40,329 nt of DNA from Gammaproteobacteria bacterium. Lineage in GTDB: Bacteria > Pseudomonadota > Gammaproteobacteria > Legionellales > Legionellaceae. This document shows positions 7,579 to 16,598 of this stretch, one piece after another (the first letter of the stretch is position 1; each line of letters begins with the position of its first letter). The position numbers and the translations under genes are program-made. The notes under the pieces are model-generated. The model searched no databases. It was not told the DNA's origin and saw only the letters and a list, made by a program, of their open reading frames with translations. The stretch spans positions 1 through 40,329 of the forward strand of contig JAPLRL010000027.1 of assembly GCA_026399205.1 (NCBI GenBank), given 5' to 3'.

Positions 7579-8723
7579 CAGCTAAGCTCCAATGTAGCCT
7601 GGATGGTTTTGTCTTGCTGGTTCGCTTGGCGTTGATTGACGTTTAAGCCAAGTTTCTTCAGGGTGAGTTCTAATTTTTCTAATTGTTTAAAATCTTGCAT
7701 ACTGACCATGAGAGTCATTGTGCTATTTTGAAAAGAGAGAGTTTCAATAGTGAAGGGTTGTTGAGCGGCAAGAACCCCCACGCTATCAATGAGGCGCCAA
7801 AATGCAGAGATGGGTTGGGCTTTTTTTAAGTATTGTGAGAGTTGGAATGTCGAATGAGGAATCACCTTCGCTTGAGGAAACAATTGTTTATAGTGTGTCG
7901 TGATCTGTGCCGTTAAAGACGCATTCAAATGATGAAGTCGATAGAGTTGAATCCCTTGGCCTAAGAGTAAGGTGCACAGCCAAACAAGGCTTAAGATACC
8001 CACCCACAAAGGAAAATGCTTGGGCGCATGAGACGAAGAGACGCTAAATTCACCTTGAGATAAATTTAATCCTGCTTGAGGGTCCATGCGTTTTGCCAAC
8101 CAGATGGCGGAAGCCTCATCAATGTGCTGTGTTTTAAGAAAAACAGAAGCGTTTTCTGGGAGGGGCTGGTTTGTATAGCACGTGAGTTCATGTAAACAGC
8201 TTTCATAGAGGGGTTCAAATGCGCTGGGGATGGCGCCATGAAACGAGGGGGTGTGGATCAGATATAGGCCTGGTTCATGGTAGAGTCCTTCGCCTTGATT
8301 CAGGAGAGAGGCATCAACCACCATGCCATCAAAGTAGAGTTGATGTTGTGAGTAATGCTCAAAGAGGGTTTCAACTAATTTTTTATCCACAACGCCAATT
8401 AAATAACTTTTTGTGTCGTCTTGATATTGGTATGCAATATGAAGTGTATCTAGGGGTTGTGGGAGTTTAGTTTCAAGAAAAAAATGAATCGCCGTCACTG
8501 CTTTTTTAAGCGCGAGTCTCGGCGCAAGCAGATGATAAAGCGTTGCCAGTTGAGAAGGAAAAATAAGATAAGTGGATGTATGCGCCTGATGTTGTAGATC
8601 TTTGAGTTGGGCGAAACTACGATGCTCTAATGGGGCCTGGATTTGTTTTGATCCGTCTAAAACTAAGCTGAGATAAGTTTCTTCAACTAAAGTGTTTGGA
8701 AGAAAAATCAAACAAATGGGCAC
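7578..8723 (-). CDS. gspL: Type II secretion protein GspL/LspL
   Basis: GspL links the cytoplasmic ATPase GspE to the inner-membrane platform. The 381-residue product has a cytoplasmic actin-like region, the family hallmark LNLSQGEF (219-226) just before the membrane, one transmembrane helix (about 239-261, LWVGILSLVWLCTLLLGQGI) and a periplasmic ferredoxin-like domain. The size is normal. The stop overlaps the gspM start, and no other gsp gene is nearby. The isolated L-M pair matches the scattered lsp arrangement known from Legionella. mltB ends 16 nt upstream on the same strand, so all three genes may be transcribed together. Confidence 0.9.
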   Translation of the reverse strand: MPICLIFLPNTLVEETYLSLVLDGSKQIQAPLEHRSFAQLKDLQHQAHTSTYLIFPSQLATLYHLLAPRLALKKAVTAIHFFLETKLPQPLDTLHIAYQYQDDTKSYLIGVVDKKLVETLFEHYSQHQLYFDGMVVDASLLNQGEGLYHEPGLYLIHTPSFHGAIPSAFEPLYESCLHELTCYTNQPLPENASVFLKTQHIDEASAIWLAKRMDPQAGLNLSQGEFSVSSSHAPKHFPLWVGILSLVWLCTLLLGQGIQLYRLHHLNASLTAQITTHYKQLFPQAKVIPHSTFQLSQYLKKAQPISAFWRLIDSVGVLAAQQPFTIETLSFQNSTMTLMVSMQDFKQLEKLELTLKKLGLNVNQRQANQQDKTIQATLELS

Positions 8724-8739
8724 ATCTGCTCCTTAGCGT

Positions 8740-9768
8740 TTACCCAAAACCATGAGCCGGGATATGTTTTGTTTCTTGTACCCACGCTTGCTTTAATTGC
8801 TCTGATAGTAAATAAACCACGAGTGCATATTGTGGGCTAGTGTTGTAACGGGTGATGACATAAAAATTAGGATAAGCCATCCAATATTCAGGCCCACTTT
8901 GGGTTTCTAACTGAATCAAGCCGGCTTTATTGGGTTCGTTAGATGCGAGTGACAAGGGTGAAATACCGACTTGTTTTAAATGGTCAATCGGATAAGCAGC
9001 TGATTTCAGCGCAGTATCAATTTTTTTATAGCCATATCCGCGAAGAAGAGCAGGTTGTGCGATGGGTTCATTAGAGCGCCATCCATGTTGACGAAAATAA
9101 TTGGCAACGCTTGCGATCACTGCTTGGTCATCATGCATGAGATCTTTGTGGGGATGGCCTAAAAAATCAGCCGCATAATAACGGTAACTACTTGGCATGA
9201 ACTGTGGCTTGCCCATGGCACCCGCATAAGAGCCGAGATAGGTCGTGGGTGAAGCATGGTGTTCACGACACAGTAACAGAAATTCTGATAATTCTTTTTT
9301 GAAAAAAGGTGAACGTGGGGGGTAGTCAAACGCAAGAGTAGATAATGCATCAATGACTCGATAGTCTCCTTGATGTGTGCCATAGCGGGTTTCTACACCT
9401 AAGATTGCGACAATAATGTTCGCAGGCACACCATATTGTTTTTCAGCTTGTTTGAGTAGCGCTTGATTTTTTTTCCAAAAAAGGAGCCCGCCTTGTACGC
9501 GTTCTGTCGTTAAAAATAAAGGACGATAGGCATCCCATGTTTTTTTCTCATAAGGTCGACTAATGGCTTCAATAATTTTAGGTTGCACTTGTACTTGATT
9601 GAACAGTTGTGTGAGGGCTTGGCGATTGAAATGATGTTGTTTCACCATGCTTTGAATAAAAGCTTTCACATCGGGTCGTTGTGAAAAATCTGGCGTGGTA
9701 TATCCAATATGGCTGATGAGAGAGAGCGCTGTGATAACGGCCCATCTGTAAAAATGAAATTGTTTCAT
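8740..9768 (-). CDS. mltB: Lytic murein transglycosylase B
   Basis: MltB cleaves peptidoglycan to 1,6-anhydromuropeptides in the periplasm. The 342-residue product has a signal-peptide-like start (MKQFHFYRWAVITALSLIS), the catalytic region ILGVETRYGTHQGDYRVIDA with the acid Glu (126 from this start), and the SYAGAMGKPQFMPSSY, DDQAVIASVANYF and GWRSNEP motifs. No lipobox cysteine is seen, so it is probably a soluble MltB rather than a lipoprotein. I place the start at 9768, not at the upstream ATG 9798, because GAGGTGG lies 6 nt before it and the signal peptide then begins cleanly. gspL follows 16 nt downstream. Confidence 0.93.
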   Translation of the reverse strand: MKQFHFYRWAVITALSLISHIGYTTPDFSQRPDVKAFIQSMVKQHHFNRQALTQLFNQVQVQPKIIEAISRPYEKKTWDAYRPLFLTTERVQGGLLFWKKNQALLKQAEKQYGVPANIIVAILGVETRYGTHQGDYRVIDALSTLAFDYPPRSPFFKKELSEFLLLCREHHASPTTYLGSYAGAMGKPQFMPSSYRYYAADFLGHPHKDLMHDDQAVIASVANYFRQHGWRSNEPIAQPALLRGYGYKKIDTALKSAAYPIDHLKQVGISPLSLASNEPNKAGLIQLETQSGPEYWMAYPNFYVITRYNTSPQYALVVYLLSEQLKQAWVQETKHIPAHGFG

Positions 9769-9955
9769 GTGATGCCACCTCATTATTATCTTTTTCATCA
9801 GAGTATAAGGGAAAAAATAGAACCTGGACAGGGATCAGCTATAAGATACGGTTGTTTTGGCACAAGGAGGAAAGTCTTGCCATCAATTAATCATGTTGAA
9901 GTTAAATTAAAAACATGATAAAAATTTAGCAAACTTAGCACCAGAGTTAATCATC

Positions 9956-11233
9956 ATGATCTTGACCTTGAACCCAAAGACAATCAATGAAGATAAGGAT
10001 GCTGCTACACTCTTAAACATTTTTTTAATCGAGAGTATCAATCAAGGCGTGACTGCCTGGTACAAAGATCAAATTTTTTTAATCCCTAAGACGCTACAGT
10101 CATCTGAGACACACTTCACGCTTGAGTTTTCGTTATTACGAAGACCTCGAAAACGCCAGGATGGTGATAAGCAAGTTGAAAAAACAGGGTATCGTATTGA
10201 ACTCTTTGATGAGAGTCGGCCTTTTATTGCAAAAGGATCATATGGGACGATTCGCAGAGCGTTAGGTACGATTGTACTCTCCGAGCAGTGCATCAAATAT
10301 CATGAAAATAAGCCCAGAGTGATTAAATTTTTTAATACAACCGTAGACTGTAGCAACGAAGCGTATCTTACAGCCCGGCATTTGCATGCAAAACGACCGG
10401 TTCGAATCAAAACAACGGAAGAAGTGCGCGGAACGGCTATTGTGATGAAATACTTTTCAGGCGTGTCACTCAAAAATTTATTGAAACAAGATACCCTTGA
10501 ACATCCGCTCTCAGTTGAGAATCGTCAGCGATTAACGGTTGCGTTGTTAACGGCATACATCAATCAAGTCACTGATGTTGGATTAATTCATCGAGATGTT
10601 AAATCGGACAATATCATGGTTGATGGAGAGCATGTATTTTTTCTTGACTATGATGAAGCTTGTACATTAACCACAGAAGTGGTTAACCCAAAAATTAACT
10701 TACCATTTTCGCCTAGCCCTACACTTTCAAGTCCTTCAAATATAGGTTCGCCTTTAGCGTTGTTTACAATATACCCTGATTCAAGCAATCAACGCAGATA
10801 TAGAGAAAGACCTTCCGCGGATGAAATAATTGGGTTTATACCAGTAGGAACGCTAGGATATATCCCACCAGAGGGGTACATCGAATCGTCTCGAATCACG
10901 CCTTACTATGATCATTTTGCATTGGCCCGGGTGCTTGCACAAATTTGGAAAATACCTGTTACGCATTATAATGTACGCCTCCCTATTGATTATGTACGAG
11001 CAGAAACAGATGCGGATTGTGTTGTATATAAAATGGCACACCCCAATGGATTATCTCTTTCTCAGGACGCATGCGATCAAATTGAACTTATTTTAGCTCG
11101 GTTAGCCACACCGATACCTGAAAAACGATCGTCAATTCAAGATGCACTGTTTATTTTCCAAAACTTATCATTGCTCGATGTGTCTGAGTCGCGACCGTTA
11201 GGAAGCGGAAGTTTTAATTGTTCCGCCTTCTAA
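9956..11233 (+). CDS. Eukaryote-like Ser/Thr protein kinase, candidate effector
   Basis: This 425-residue protein has a kinase core: a glycine-rich loop GSYG (94-97), Lys124 in RVIKFF, a helix-C Glu135, a hinge-like AIVMKYFSGVSLKNLL, the catalytic loop IHRDVKSDN (211-219) and DYD (231-233) in place of DFG. A long insert of about 55 residues (SPSPTLSSPSNIGSPL and onward) separates DYD from the activation-segment-like GTLGYIPPEGY. The N-terminal 90 residues are unassigned, and no membrane segment or PASTA repeat is visible. This resembles the kinases injected by Dot/Icm systems more than housekeeping PknB proteins. The last 15 or so residues (SESRPLGSGSFNCSAF) and the stop are encoded by a palindromic repeat, so the native C-terminus may have differed. 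Confidence 0.8.
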   Translation: MILTLNPKTINEDKDAATLLNIFLIESINQGVTAWYKDQIFLIPKTLQSSETHFTLEFSLLRRPRKRQDGDKQVEKTGYRIELFDESRPFIAKGSYGTIRRALGTIVLSEQCIKYHENKPRVIKFFNTTVDCSNEAYLTARHLHAKRPVRIKTTEEVRGTAIVMKYFSGVSLKNLLKQDTLEHPLSVENRQRLTVALLTAYINQVTDVGLIHRDVKSDNIMVDGEHVFFLDYDEACTLTTEVVNPKINLPFSPSPTLSSPSNIGSPLALFTIYPDSSNQRRYRERPSADEIIGFIPVGTLGYIPPEGYIESSRITPYYDHFALARVLAQIWKIPVTHYNVRLPIDYVRAETDADCVVYKMAHPNGLSLSQDACDQIELILARLATPIPEKRSSIQDALFIFQNLSLLDVSESRPLGSGSFNCSAF

Positions 11234-11248
11234 CGGTCGCGGCTCGGA
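11186..11248. repeat. Family C palindrome forming the 3' end of the kinase gene
   Basis: GAGTCGCGACCGTTAGGAAG is mirrored by CTTCTAACGGTCGCGGCTC around a short AT-rich centre. A second copy lies at 22221-22286. It forms a strong hairpin, but no clear T-run follows. It covers the kinase stop codon (11231-11233). Confidence 0.85.
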
Positions 11249-11319
11249 TACGGGAAATCCGCACGTCTGCTTCTAAAGAGGTGTTCGCCTGAGTGATCCG
11301 GCGGATCTACGGGTGCCTA

Positions 11320-11348
11320 GTGACAGTCATCAATATCCTGTGTAAACT
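11320..11348 (+). promoter_or_regulatory. Candidate sigma70 promoter of minDE
   Basis: GTGACA (11320-11325) and TAAACT (11343-11348) are separated by 17 nt, 28 nt before the TTG start of minD. If correct, it rules out initiation at the ATG at 11350, which would fall at or before the transcription start. The -10 box is imperfect. Confidence 0.4.
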
Positions 11349-11376
11349 AATGGACATCAAAACAAAGGGGATAGCC

Positions 11377-12207
11377 TTGACTAAAATTATTGTCGTGACA
11401 TCAGGGAAAGGGGGCGTTGGGAAAACAACCACATCTGCTGCGTTTTCGGCAGGGCTCGCTTTAGCTGGGCATAAAACCGTCGTGGTCGATTTTGACATTG
11501 GCTTACGTAATCTTGATATCATTATGGGATGCGAGCGTAGAGTCGTTTATGACTTTATTAATGTCATTAATAAAGAAGCCAAATTAAATCAGGCACTGAT
11601 TCGTGACAAACGTGTTCCTAATTTAGCGATCTTACCGGCCTCACAAACACGTGATAAAGACTCATTAACGCTAGAAGGCGTTGAGCAGGTGTTCAATGAG
11701 TTGAGTCGTGAATTTGAGTTTATTGTGTGTGATTCTCCTGCAGGGATTGAAGCCGGTGCGTTAACCGCCATGTATTTTGCGGATCATGCCATCGTGGTGA
11801 CCAATCCTGAAGTGTCGTCTGTGCGCGATTCCGACCGAATTTTAGGTATTTTATCCAGTAAAACTAAGCGGGCAATTGACGGAACAGGCTCGATTCAAGA
11901 GCATTTATTGTTAACACGCTATGATCCTGCTCGTGTTGTAAAAGGTGAAATGCTATCTGTAGGTGATGTGTGCGAAATTTTAGCAATTCCTCTCTTGGGC
12001 GTTATTCCTGAATCTAAATCTGTGTTAAAAGCATCTAACACTGGGGTTCCTGTTGTATTAGACGTAGACAGTGACGCAGGGGTTGCTTATCAAGATGCGG
12101 TTGCTCGTTTTTTGGGTGAAACTAGGCCAATGCGCTTTGTACAACAAGAACGCAAAGGATTATTGCGTCGTTTGTTTGGTAAAAACAAGGAGGAAGCGAC
12201 TTCATGA
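11377..12207 (+). CDS. minD: Septum site-determining ATPase MinD
   Basis: MinD is a membrane-associated ParA-type ATPase that oscillates with MinE and recruits MinC to block polar FtsZ rings. From the TTG at 11377 the protein is 276 residues and starts [20 protein letters not shown] with the deviant Walker A motif. It continues with [20 protein letters not shown], the [13 protein letters not shown] and [11 protein letters not shown] blocks, and ends in the amphipathic membrane-targeting helix [18 protein letters not shown]. The TTG start has AAAGGGG 6-7 nt upstream and gives the canonical N-terminus; in-frame starts at 11293 and 11350 would add unrelated residues. minE overlaps its end by 4 nt. 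No minC lies upstream, where a kinase gene sits instead. Confidence 0.96.
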   Translation: MTKIIVVTSGKGGVGKTTTSAAFSAGLALAGHKTVVVDFDIGLRNLDIIMGCERRVVYDFINVINKEAKLNQALIRDKRVPNLAILPASQTRDKDSLTLEGVEQVFNELSREFEFIVCDSPAGIEAGALTAMYFADHAIVVTNPEVSSVRDSDRILGILSSKTKRAIDGTGSIQEHLLLTRYDPARVVKGEMLSVGDVCEILAIPLLGVIPESKSVLKASNTGVPVVLDVDSDAGVAYQDAVARFLGETRPMRFVQQERKGLLRRLFGKNKEEATS

Positions 12208-12482
12208 GTATTTTTGATTATTTACGCAGGCGCTCAACGACTGCTTCGGTAGCCAAAGAGCGTTTACAAATTATTATTTCACATGAACGCACGCAGCGTT
12301 CGGCACCTGATTATTTGCCTCAGTTACAAGAAGAAATTTTAGCTGTGATTGCAAAGTATGTGCCTATTGATCGCGATCAAGTGAATGTTCACCTTGAGCG
12401 GATTGGATCTAACGCGGTGCTCGAATTGAATATCACAATGCCTGAAGCGGCTGATCAAGAGGCGGTTTTAGAAAAAGACTAA
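12204..12482 (+). CDS. minE: Cell division topological specificity factor MinE
   Basis: This 92-residue MinE has the membrane-binding N-terminus [20 protein letters not shown], the [12 protein letters not shown] anti-MinCD segment and a topological specificity domain ([20 protein letters not shown] and [21 protein letters not shown]). Its ATG overlaps the minD stop as ATGA, indicating translational coupling. Length and motifs are normal. A large palindrome begins 27 nt after its stop. Confidence 0.96.
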   Translation: MSIFDYLRRRSTTASVAKERLQIIISHERTQRSAPDYLPQLQEEILAVIAKYVPIDRDQVNVHLERIGSNAVLELNITMPEAADQEAVLEKD

Positions 12483-12508
12483 CTGTAACTATTCAGCACA
12501 AATGAACT

Positions 12509-12595
12509 GTAGGGTGGATTAGGGCCGCCAGGCCCGTAATCCACCTCTGAAGAGATACGGTGGATTACGGGCCTGGCGGCCCTAATCCACGCTAC
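12509..12595. repeat. Family E long palindrome after minE
   Basis: GTAGGGTGGATTAGGGCCGC and the mirror of its remaining arm form a nearly perfect inverted repeat of about 36 bp per arm around a 13-nt centre (TCTGAAGAGATAC). The GTAGGGTGGA left edge is shared with family B, so the two may be related. It lies between the convergent minE and kinase genes and may act as a bidirectional terminator. Confidence 0.85.
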
Positions 12596-12649
12596 CTTAT
12601 TTCATTTGCGCTACATCCAGGCTTCTATCCGATATATAGCTTATTCTGC

Positions 12650-14680
12650 TCACCTAAGCCCATACTTCACAATTGAAGCAACCTCAAAGTGTTCTTTCTC
12701 TACCCCTATTCTTTTGTAGATCTGATACATCTCATAAATATTGTACTCATTTGTACATAAAATCTCTTTCTTAAACGCTTCAGCCTTTGATGCAGGAAGG
12801 TTCTCCAGCCTTTTTGAACACTCCTGCTGAAGCATGTCAACCAGTTGATAGAATAAAATCGGTGTATTTAAATTAACCTTTAATCGAACGTCGCAAGGGC
12901 TGTTCATCAAAAATGCTAAAAAATGATTTGCCAGTTTTTGTTTGCTAGCAGACTCATGTTGAAAATCATGAATGATCTTAATGATGGTATGGTAGTGAGT
13001 TGCATTTTCAAACTGTAAGAGGGTGAGTTGCAACTGAATTAAAGACTGAATAACGCTAGTCAATTCTTTACTGTTGATGGTGTTTTCTAACTGATTTTTT
13101 TTGCTTTGTATGAAGTTAGCCATCACGCTATCATGTTCATTGATGGCAAATGGTTTGAGTTTATCGAATAGAGATAGACTGCAAGTTGCAAGATCAATTA
13201 AAGCCGATTGTACTAAAGGGCTTGTTAATATTAGATTTTCATCTGCTCGAGTCATTATCGGCAGCATCAGTAATGCTTGTTTCAAGGCACGCGCTTGACT
13301 AACCAGTTGTTGATCAGGTTCAGCTTGATAAAATGAGATGAGTTTAGTGTAGGGGGTAAAGGACACTTTTAAAGCATTGTCGAGTGTTGATAAGTTATCA
13401 ATTAGCGCGCTACCTTGAATCTCATCTTGCAGGCGGTCCACTTGCTTTTGTATTAATACGAAATAGGCTTCTATTTGAGGATCACATTCATCGAGTTGAT
13501 AGGATTTTATTGCGAGTAGTTTCTCAAAACAAAGCGTTTGAATCTGTTTGAGCATGATGGGTTGTATTAATGAAATCAATGCACTCTTTTTAACGTTATC
13601 AGTCACGCTTTGGTGGTGAATTTCTTGTATGTGGTGTTGTTGATCAATAGATAACTTATTAAAAAAACAGGTTTCTAAGACGGCACACTGCGAGGTAGAG
13701 AATCCTGCTTTGAGTAAATAGTCGGTTGCATGATAATAGTAAATCATATATTTTACTGCAAACTTTAAGGCAGTATCGTGGGGAGTTTTCAGATAAGCCT
13801 CACCAGAGTCTGTTTGTAGTTGGTCTTTTAAGAATGAAGGTAGCTTACTCACCTCACGTTGTGTCAGTATGCTACTCCTTTTTGTCGAAGCAGGATTGAT
13901 TGATGCTGCTAATGCATACAAGTCTTTCATTTTAGCAGGGAGCGGTATGAGGCGGTTTTTTGCGTCTGTTAACAGATATGGCTCCGTTCCTGTGGTTTTA
14001 AAGTTATCAAGATGGAAAGAGAGATACTCGGAAAACCCAAAGTCGATGAAAAAAACCTCTTGGCTATCGGTGTTGATCACCATATTTCCAGGTTTGACAT
14101 CATGGTGTGCAATGTGTTTAACCTCATGTAAGTCATGTAGTTTTTCACAGAGTTGAATAATAATAGATATTCGCGTGCTAAGGGCTAACTGCGGATTTTG
14201 CATTAAATAGTGAGACAGTGACTCACCCCAAAAATGCATGGGCATATAATGTTTTTCGTATGTTTTAGAATTAGGGCTACTGGTGGGTCGATGTAATTTA
14301 GGACCCAACGTTAAACCTACATCGCTTGCAATCTTGTATTCTCTTTGCTGTCTTGGTCCATCCATTTCTTCGATTTTAATGGCGAAAATATCCCCAGTGA
14401 CGATGTTGTTTTCGCTATCTTGTGTAAGTTCAAGGAGCAATTTAACCCTACCTTCTACACCTTTACCAATATTGCCACAAGACATTAAAAAATAACGCTT
14501 ATCCATTTTTATTAATGAACACGCATACGCATGGTCTCTTTTGCGTGAGTATTTGATTTCCTCTGGATATTTAGCAAAAAAAATCATGGCTGATGCGTAG
14601 AAGTCATCTAGAAAATTGGGCTTTGGCGAGGTTAAGATTGGAAAAAACCCCAATTTTTTGTCTATCATGGATTGCATCAA
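12650..14680 (-). CDS. Large protein with N-terminal Ser/Thr kinase-like domain, candidate effector
   Basis: The 676-residue product has a kinase domain in its first 300 residues: glycine loop IGKGVEGRVK (71-80), Lys102 in FAIKIEE, catalytic loop AHHDVKPGN (191-199, HHD in place of HRD), DFG (213-215) and a TGTEPYL activation-segment end. The remaining 370 or so residues are helical, with several leucine-rich stretches and no domain I recognise. No signal peptide or transmembrane helix is evident. The build (cytosolic kinase plus long unique helical tail, no bacterial regulatory domain) fits a translocated host-directed kinase such as the LegK group of Legionella. It faces minE across a palindrome and is convergent with it. 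The ATG at 14680 is the first of three closely spaced candidates. Confidence 0.75.
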   Translation of the reverse strand: MMQSMIDKKLGFFPILTSPKPNFLDDFYASAMIFFAKYPEEIKYSRKRDHAYACSLIKMDKRYFLMSCGNIGKGVEGRVKLLLELTQDSENNIVTGDIFAIKIEEMDGPRQQREYKIASDVGLTLGPKLHRPTSSPNSKTYEKHYMPMHFWGESLSHYLMQNPQLALSTRISIIIQLCEKLHDLHEVKHIAHHDVKPGNMVINTDSQEVFFIDFGFSEYLSFHLDNFKTTGTEPYLLTDAKNRLIPLPAKMKDLYALAASINPASTKRSSILTQREVSKLPSFLKDQLQTDSGEAYLKTPHDTALKFAVKYMIYYYHATDYLLKAGFSTSQCAVLETCFFNKLSIDQQHHIQEIHHQSVTDNVKKSALISLIQPIMLKQIQTLCFEKLLAIKSYQLDECDPQIEAYFVLIQKQVDRLQDEIQGSALIDNLSTLDNALKVSFTPYTKLISFYQAEPDQQLVSQARALKQALLMLPIMTRADENLILTSPLVQSALIDLATCSLSLFDKLKPFAINEHDSVMANFIQSKKNQLENTINSKELTSVIQSLIQLQLTLLQFENATHYHTIIKIIHDFQHESASKQKLANHFLAFLMNSPCDVRLKVNLNTPILFYQLVDMLQQECSKRLENLPASKAEAFKKEILCTNEYNIYEMYQIYKRIGVEKEHFEVASIVKYGLR

Positions 14681-14771
14681 TATTAAATAAGATGAGTTAA
14701 AACGAACCTTTGATTTTAATTCATTTTTTAGTCAAAGTAAATTTATTTTAGATCTTATAATATCCCTCGTT

Positions 14772-15809
14772 TTACCCGACGCACACAAGGCTTGCTGGAC
14801 CATCACAGGTGTAGTAGGCGCTGATATTAAAAAGATTAAATAAATAGCTTCTGTCATTATCTTGAAAGTTATAATAATTTCCCCATTGAGCTACTGGTAC
14901 AGGGCTTCTTAATCCGCCATCGATTCGAGCGGCAGATCCCACATTACCGTTAATACCCGCATGAGATGAGCTCCAGTTTTGGCAATCGGCAAGAGAGGTG
15001 CGATAAGAAATTTGATCGGCATCAGGATTCATGTCGTCAAAGGCCCATGCATCAATATGAAACCCATCAGGGGTGCTATGCACCGATTGAACGCCGGACC
15101 AAAATTGCGCGACAGACGCATTGCCTTGAACGTCCTGCAATGTCACAACCTCGTCATCAAAAACACCATTCTCATTGACGGTATTAAAAACAGTAGCCCC
15201 ATTGGGTTGGTAATAGACAGTGTTAGGGACAAGCGGCCAGTCCTTTTGGAAAATCCCAAGACAACCGCCAACGGTGTTGCCATTTGGATTAGAGCAAGGA
15301 TATCGTGTGGATGAGACCAAAAGTGCTTTGAACGTCCGGCCGGGGGGAACTTGACTTCCAGCACCATACGCTTCGTTGTTACACAAAGCATCAGCGCCTG
15401 TGGTGCCATTTAAATCACCGCTGTAGCCAGTCTGAGTGATAAAAATGATGGCAGGAATTGTGATGACATGCTCTTCGCAATTGGCCGTTTTTTTGGTTCC
15501 ATTTAAACAAGCTGTTAGTGTAATCGGGCCTGAAGGTCCTGAGATGGCGAGAGATGCTGGTGCATTTGTGCTAACAGGAAAAGTACAAAATTGATTCGGT
15601 TGTGGTGTACAGTGACTGAGTGTAAACCTTGGGGAGGAGATTTTAACACCAGCGTTGGGATACGGTTTATTAGGGGCTATGGGATTATAAACCGGAGCAA
15701 TGGTGAATGTTCCACCAGTCAGTGTGACATTAAAAATATTGTTTGCATGCAGAGTGGTGATGGGTATATCAGCAAGAAGAATTAAAAATACAGTGGTCCA
15801 TGTTCTCAT
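14772..15809 (-). CDS. Secreted DUF1554-type surface protein
   Basis: The 345-residue protein begins with a signal peptide (MRTWTTVFLILLADIPITT). Residues of about 25-115 look like a beta-rich repeat domain with cysteines (CTPQPNQFC and ACLNGTKKTANCEEH). From about residue 118 the sequence IIFITQTGYSGDLNGTTGAD, followed by ALCNNEAYGAG, FKALLVSSTRYPC and a Cys-rich end (YTCDGPASLVCVG), matches the DUF1554 fold seen in Leptospira and Legionella surface proteins. That fold is related to C-type-lectin-like or endostatin-like domains. It is last in a three-gene unit with a beta-barrel and a PIG-L deacetylase, all exported, so a cell-surface or extracellular role is likely. The ligand is unknown. 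Confidence 0.75.
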   Translation of the reverse strand: MRTWTTVFLILLADIPITTLHANNIFNVTLTGGTFTIAPVYNPIAPNKPYPNAGVKISSPRFTLSHCTPQPNQFCTFPVSTNAPASLAISGPSGPITLTACLNGTKKTANCEEHVITIPAIIFITQTGYSGDLNGTTGADALCNNEAYGAGSQVPPGRTFKALLVSSTRYPCSNPNGNTVGGCLGIFQKDWPLVPNTVYYQPNGATVFNTVNENGVFDDEVVTLQDVQGNASVAQFWSGVQSVHSTPDGFHIDAWAFDDMNPDADQISYRTSLADCQNWSSSHAGINGNVGSAARIDGGLRSPVPVAQWGNYYNFQDNDRSYLFNLFNISAYYTCDGPASLVCVG

Positions 15810-15837
15810 AATGAGGTTCCTTTGATAGCAAGTGGTT

Positions 15838-16590
15838 TTAAATGGTTACGGAGCACAATAGCGCATTGACATAATTGCTTCCGGTTTTTAGTGCATTTTG
15901 GTAAAGATCATTGTTGATTTTTAGGCTGCCTTGCCCTAAATAGAAGAAACGATAACCGCACTCTAGGGGGGCTTCTCCGAAAACATGATTAAAACGCAGC
16001 CCAATTCCGGTCATGGCGGTAAATGTTTCTTGTGTTTTTTGTGCAAAATTATTTTGTGGTACGGCATTGCTATTGAGCGGTGCTTCTTCATAATTAAATG
16101 TCCGCATAAAATCAACCCCCACTCCGGCAGTTAACGCAACTTGGTAGTGTTGAGAATGATTTTTAAGGCGTGCTTCAGTGACAAGATAAACAGGAACGTG
16201 TTGAATTTGATAACGATAGCTTAAGTTGGTAAAAAAGTTCTCAACCGCAATGTTGCCATTGACTGGCGTATGGGGTAAATAATATCCATTTATACCGTAA
16301 TTCATTTGAAAAGTGCCGATATCAGACCCATCAAGAAAATAGCCAAGTCCGACCAGCGCATTACTGGCATGATGTTGAGACAAGGTGTATTGGTTTCCAA
16401 CCAACTCATCAATTGAGACGTGCTGCGATAAGCCTCGAGAGATTAAATAACCACCCATTTGAATCACCACATGGCGATGAGGCTTATCATACGAGAAGGG
16501 TAGTGATGAATATGCCGCCTTAGATGATGCCGCAACGTTTTGGGCTAGCATACACACAGAACAGCTCAAAACAGCTATGATTTTTTTCAT
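15838..16590 (-). CDS. Outer-membrane beta-barrel protein
   Basis: The 250-residue product has a signal peptide (MKKIIAVLSCSVCMLAQNVAA). Alternating amphipathic strands follow with Gly/Tyr-rich turns (VIQMGGYLISRG, LVGLGYFLDG, NLSYRYQI, YQVALTAGVGVDF, GIGLRFNHVF, LECGYRFFYLG), typical of small OmpA/OmpW-like barrels. It ends in a hydrophobic VTI rather than the usual aromatic. It lies 8 nt after the deacetylase gene and 28 nt before the DUF1554 gene. A specific function cannot be given from sequence. Confidence 0.7.
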   Translation of the reverse strand: MKKIIAVLSCSVCMLAQNVAASSKAAYSSLPFSYDKPHRHVVIQMGGYLISRGLSQHVSIDELVGNQYTLSQHHASNALVGLGYFLDGSDIGTFQMNYGINGYYLPHTPVNGNIAVENFFTNLSYRYQIQHVPVYLVTEARLKNHSQHYQVALTAGVGVDFMRTFNYEEAPLNSNAVPQNNFAQKTQETFTAMTGIGLRFNHVFGEAPLECGYRFFYLGQGSLKINNDLYQNALKTGSNYVNALLCSVTI

Positions 16591-16598
16591 GATAGGCC

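Noticed and set aside
9709-9918. 69-codon rightward frame over the mltB start
   Set aside because: Most of it is antisense to the mltB signal peptide, and it has no ribosome site at its beginning. Only the short distal 13-codon frame has one.
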